The position numbers and the translations under genes were made by a program. From Pseudomonadota bacterium (lineage in GTDB: Bacteria > Pseudomonadota > Alphaproteobacteria > Rhizobiales > Pleomorphomonadaceae), in contig JAEZHI010000002.1 of the NCBI GenBank assembly GCA_023436885.1, positions 1-9,943 on the forward strand: a stretch of 9,943 nt of DNA, given 5' to 3'. The notes under the pieces are model-generated. The model made no database searches. It had not been told where the DNA came from and was given only the letters and a program-made list of their open reading frames with translations. Within the stretch, counting starts at the first letter, position 1. Every line of letters starts with the position of its first letter. Shown in pieces: positions 8,777 through 9,943 of this stretch.

Positions 8777-9943
<1,167 letters not shown>

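Overview
The window is a piece of a bacterial chromosome carrying the classic translation/transcription block tuf – tRNA-Trp – secE – nusG – rplK – rplA – rplJ – rplL – rpoB – rpoC. Every gene is on the minus strand, so the window reads from right to left. tuf (right edge) and rpoC (left edge) are cut by the window. The DNA is GC-rich, and the proteins have alphaproteobacterial features: a single-span SecE of about 65 residues, a tRNA-Trp gene between tuf and secE, and an EF-Tu ending in AGVVASIVE with the long (about 396-residue) N-domain loop. I infer a member of the Hyphomicrobiales (Rhizobiales), but the genus cannot be fixed from this sequence alone.

Layout in transcription order: tuf (EF-Tu, missing about 8 N-terminal residues) ends at 8777. 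A 285-bp spacer follows, holding a tuf 3'-end remnant, several hairpins and a promoter. Next come tRNA-Trp(CCA) at 8491-8416, a strong GC hairpin, secE and nusG. After a structured 166-bp spacer come rplK and rplA. A 424-bp structured leader precedes rplJ and rplL. A 214-bp spacer with a terminator-like hairpin (a likely attenuator) precedes rpoB, and a 248-bp spacer packed with palindromes precedes rpoC.

The genes form one growth-rate-linked unit. EF-Tu delivers aminoacyl-tRNA, and L11, L1, L10 and L7/L12 build the L1 stalk and the GTPase-centre stalk of the 50S subunit that EF-Tu contacts. SecE is part of the SecYEG channel. NusG is the processivity factor that binds RNA polymerase, whose beta and beta' subunits are encoded at the end of the block. 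Expression is probably tuned by RNA structure in the spacers: L10 feedback ahead of rplJ, possible L1 feedback ahead of rplK, and partial termination between rplL and rpoB.

The coding content is ordinary housekeeping, and I see no new defence, mobile or metabolic system. The unusual material lies in the spacers. The main items are a short out-of-frame copy of the EF-Tu C-terminal codons downstream of the intact tuf stop (same ten residues, different synonymous codons), the palindrome cluster between rpoB and rpoC, and competing helices in the rplJ leader. No genes are supported on the plus strand.
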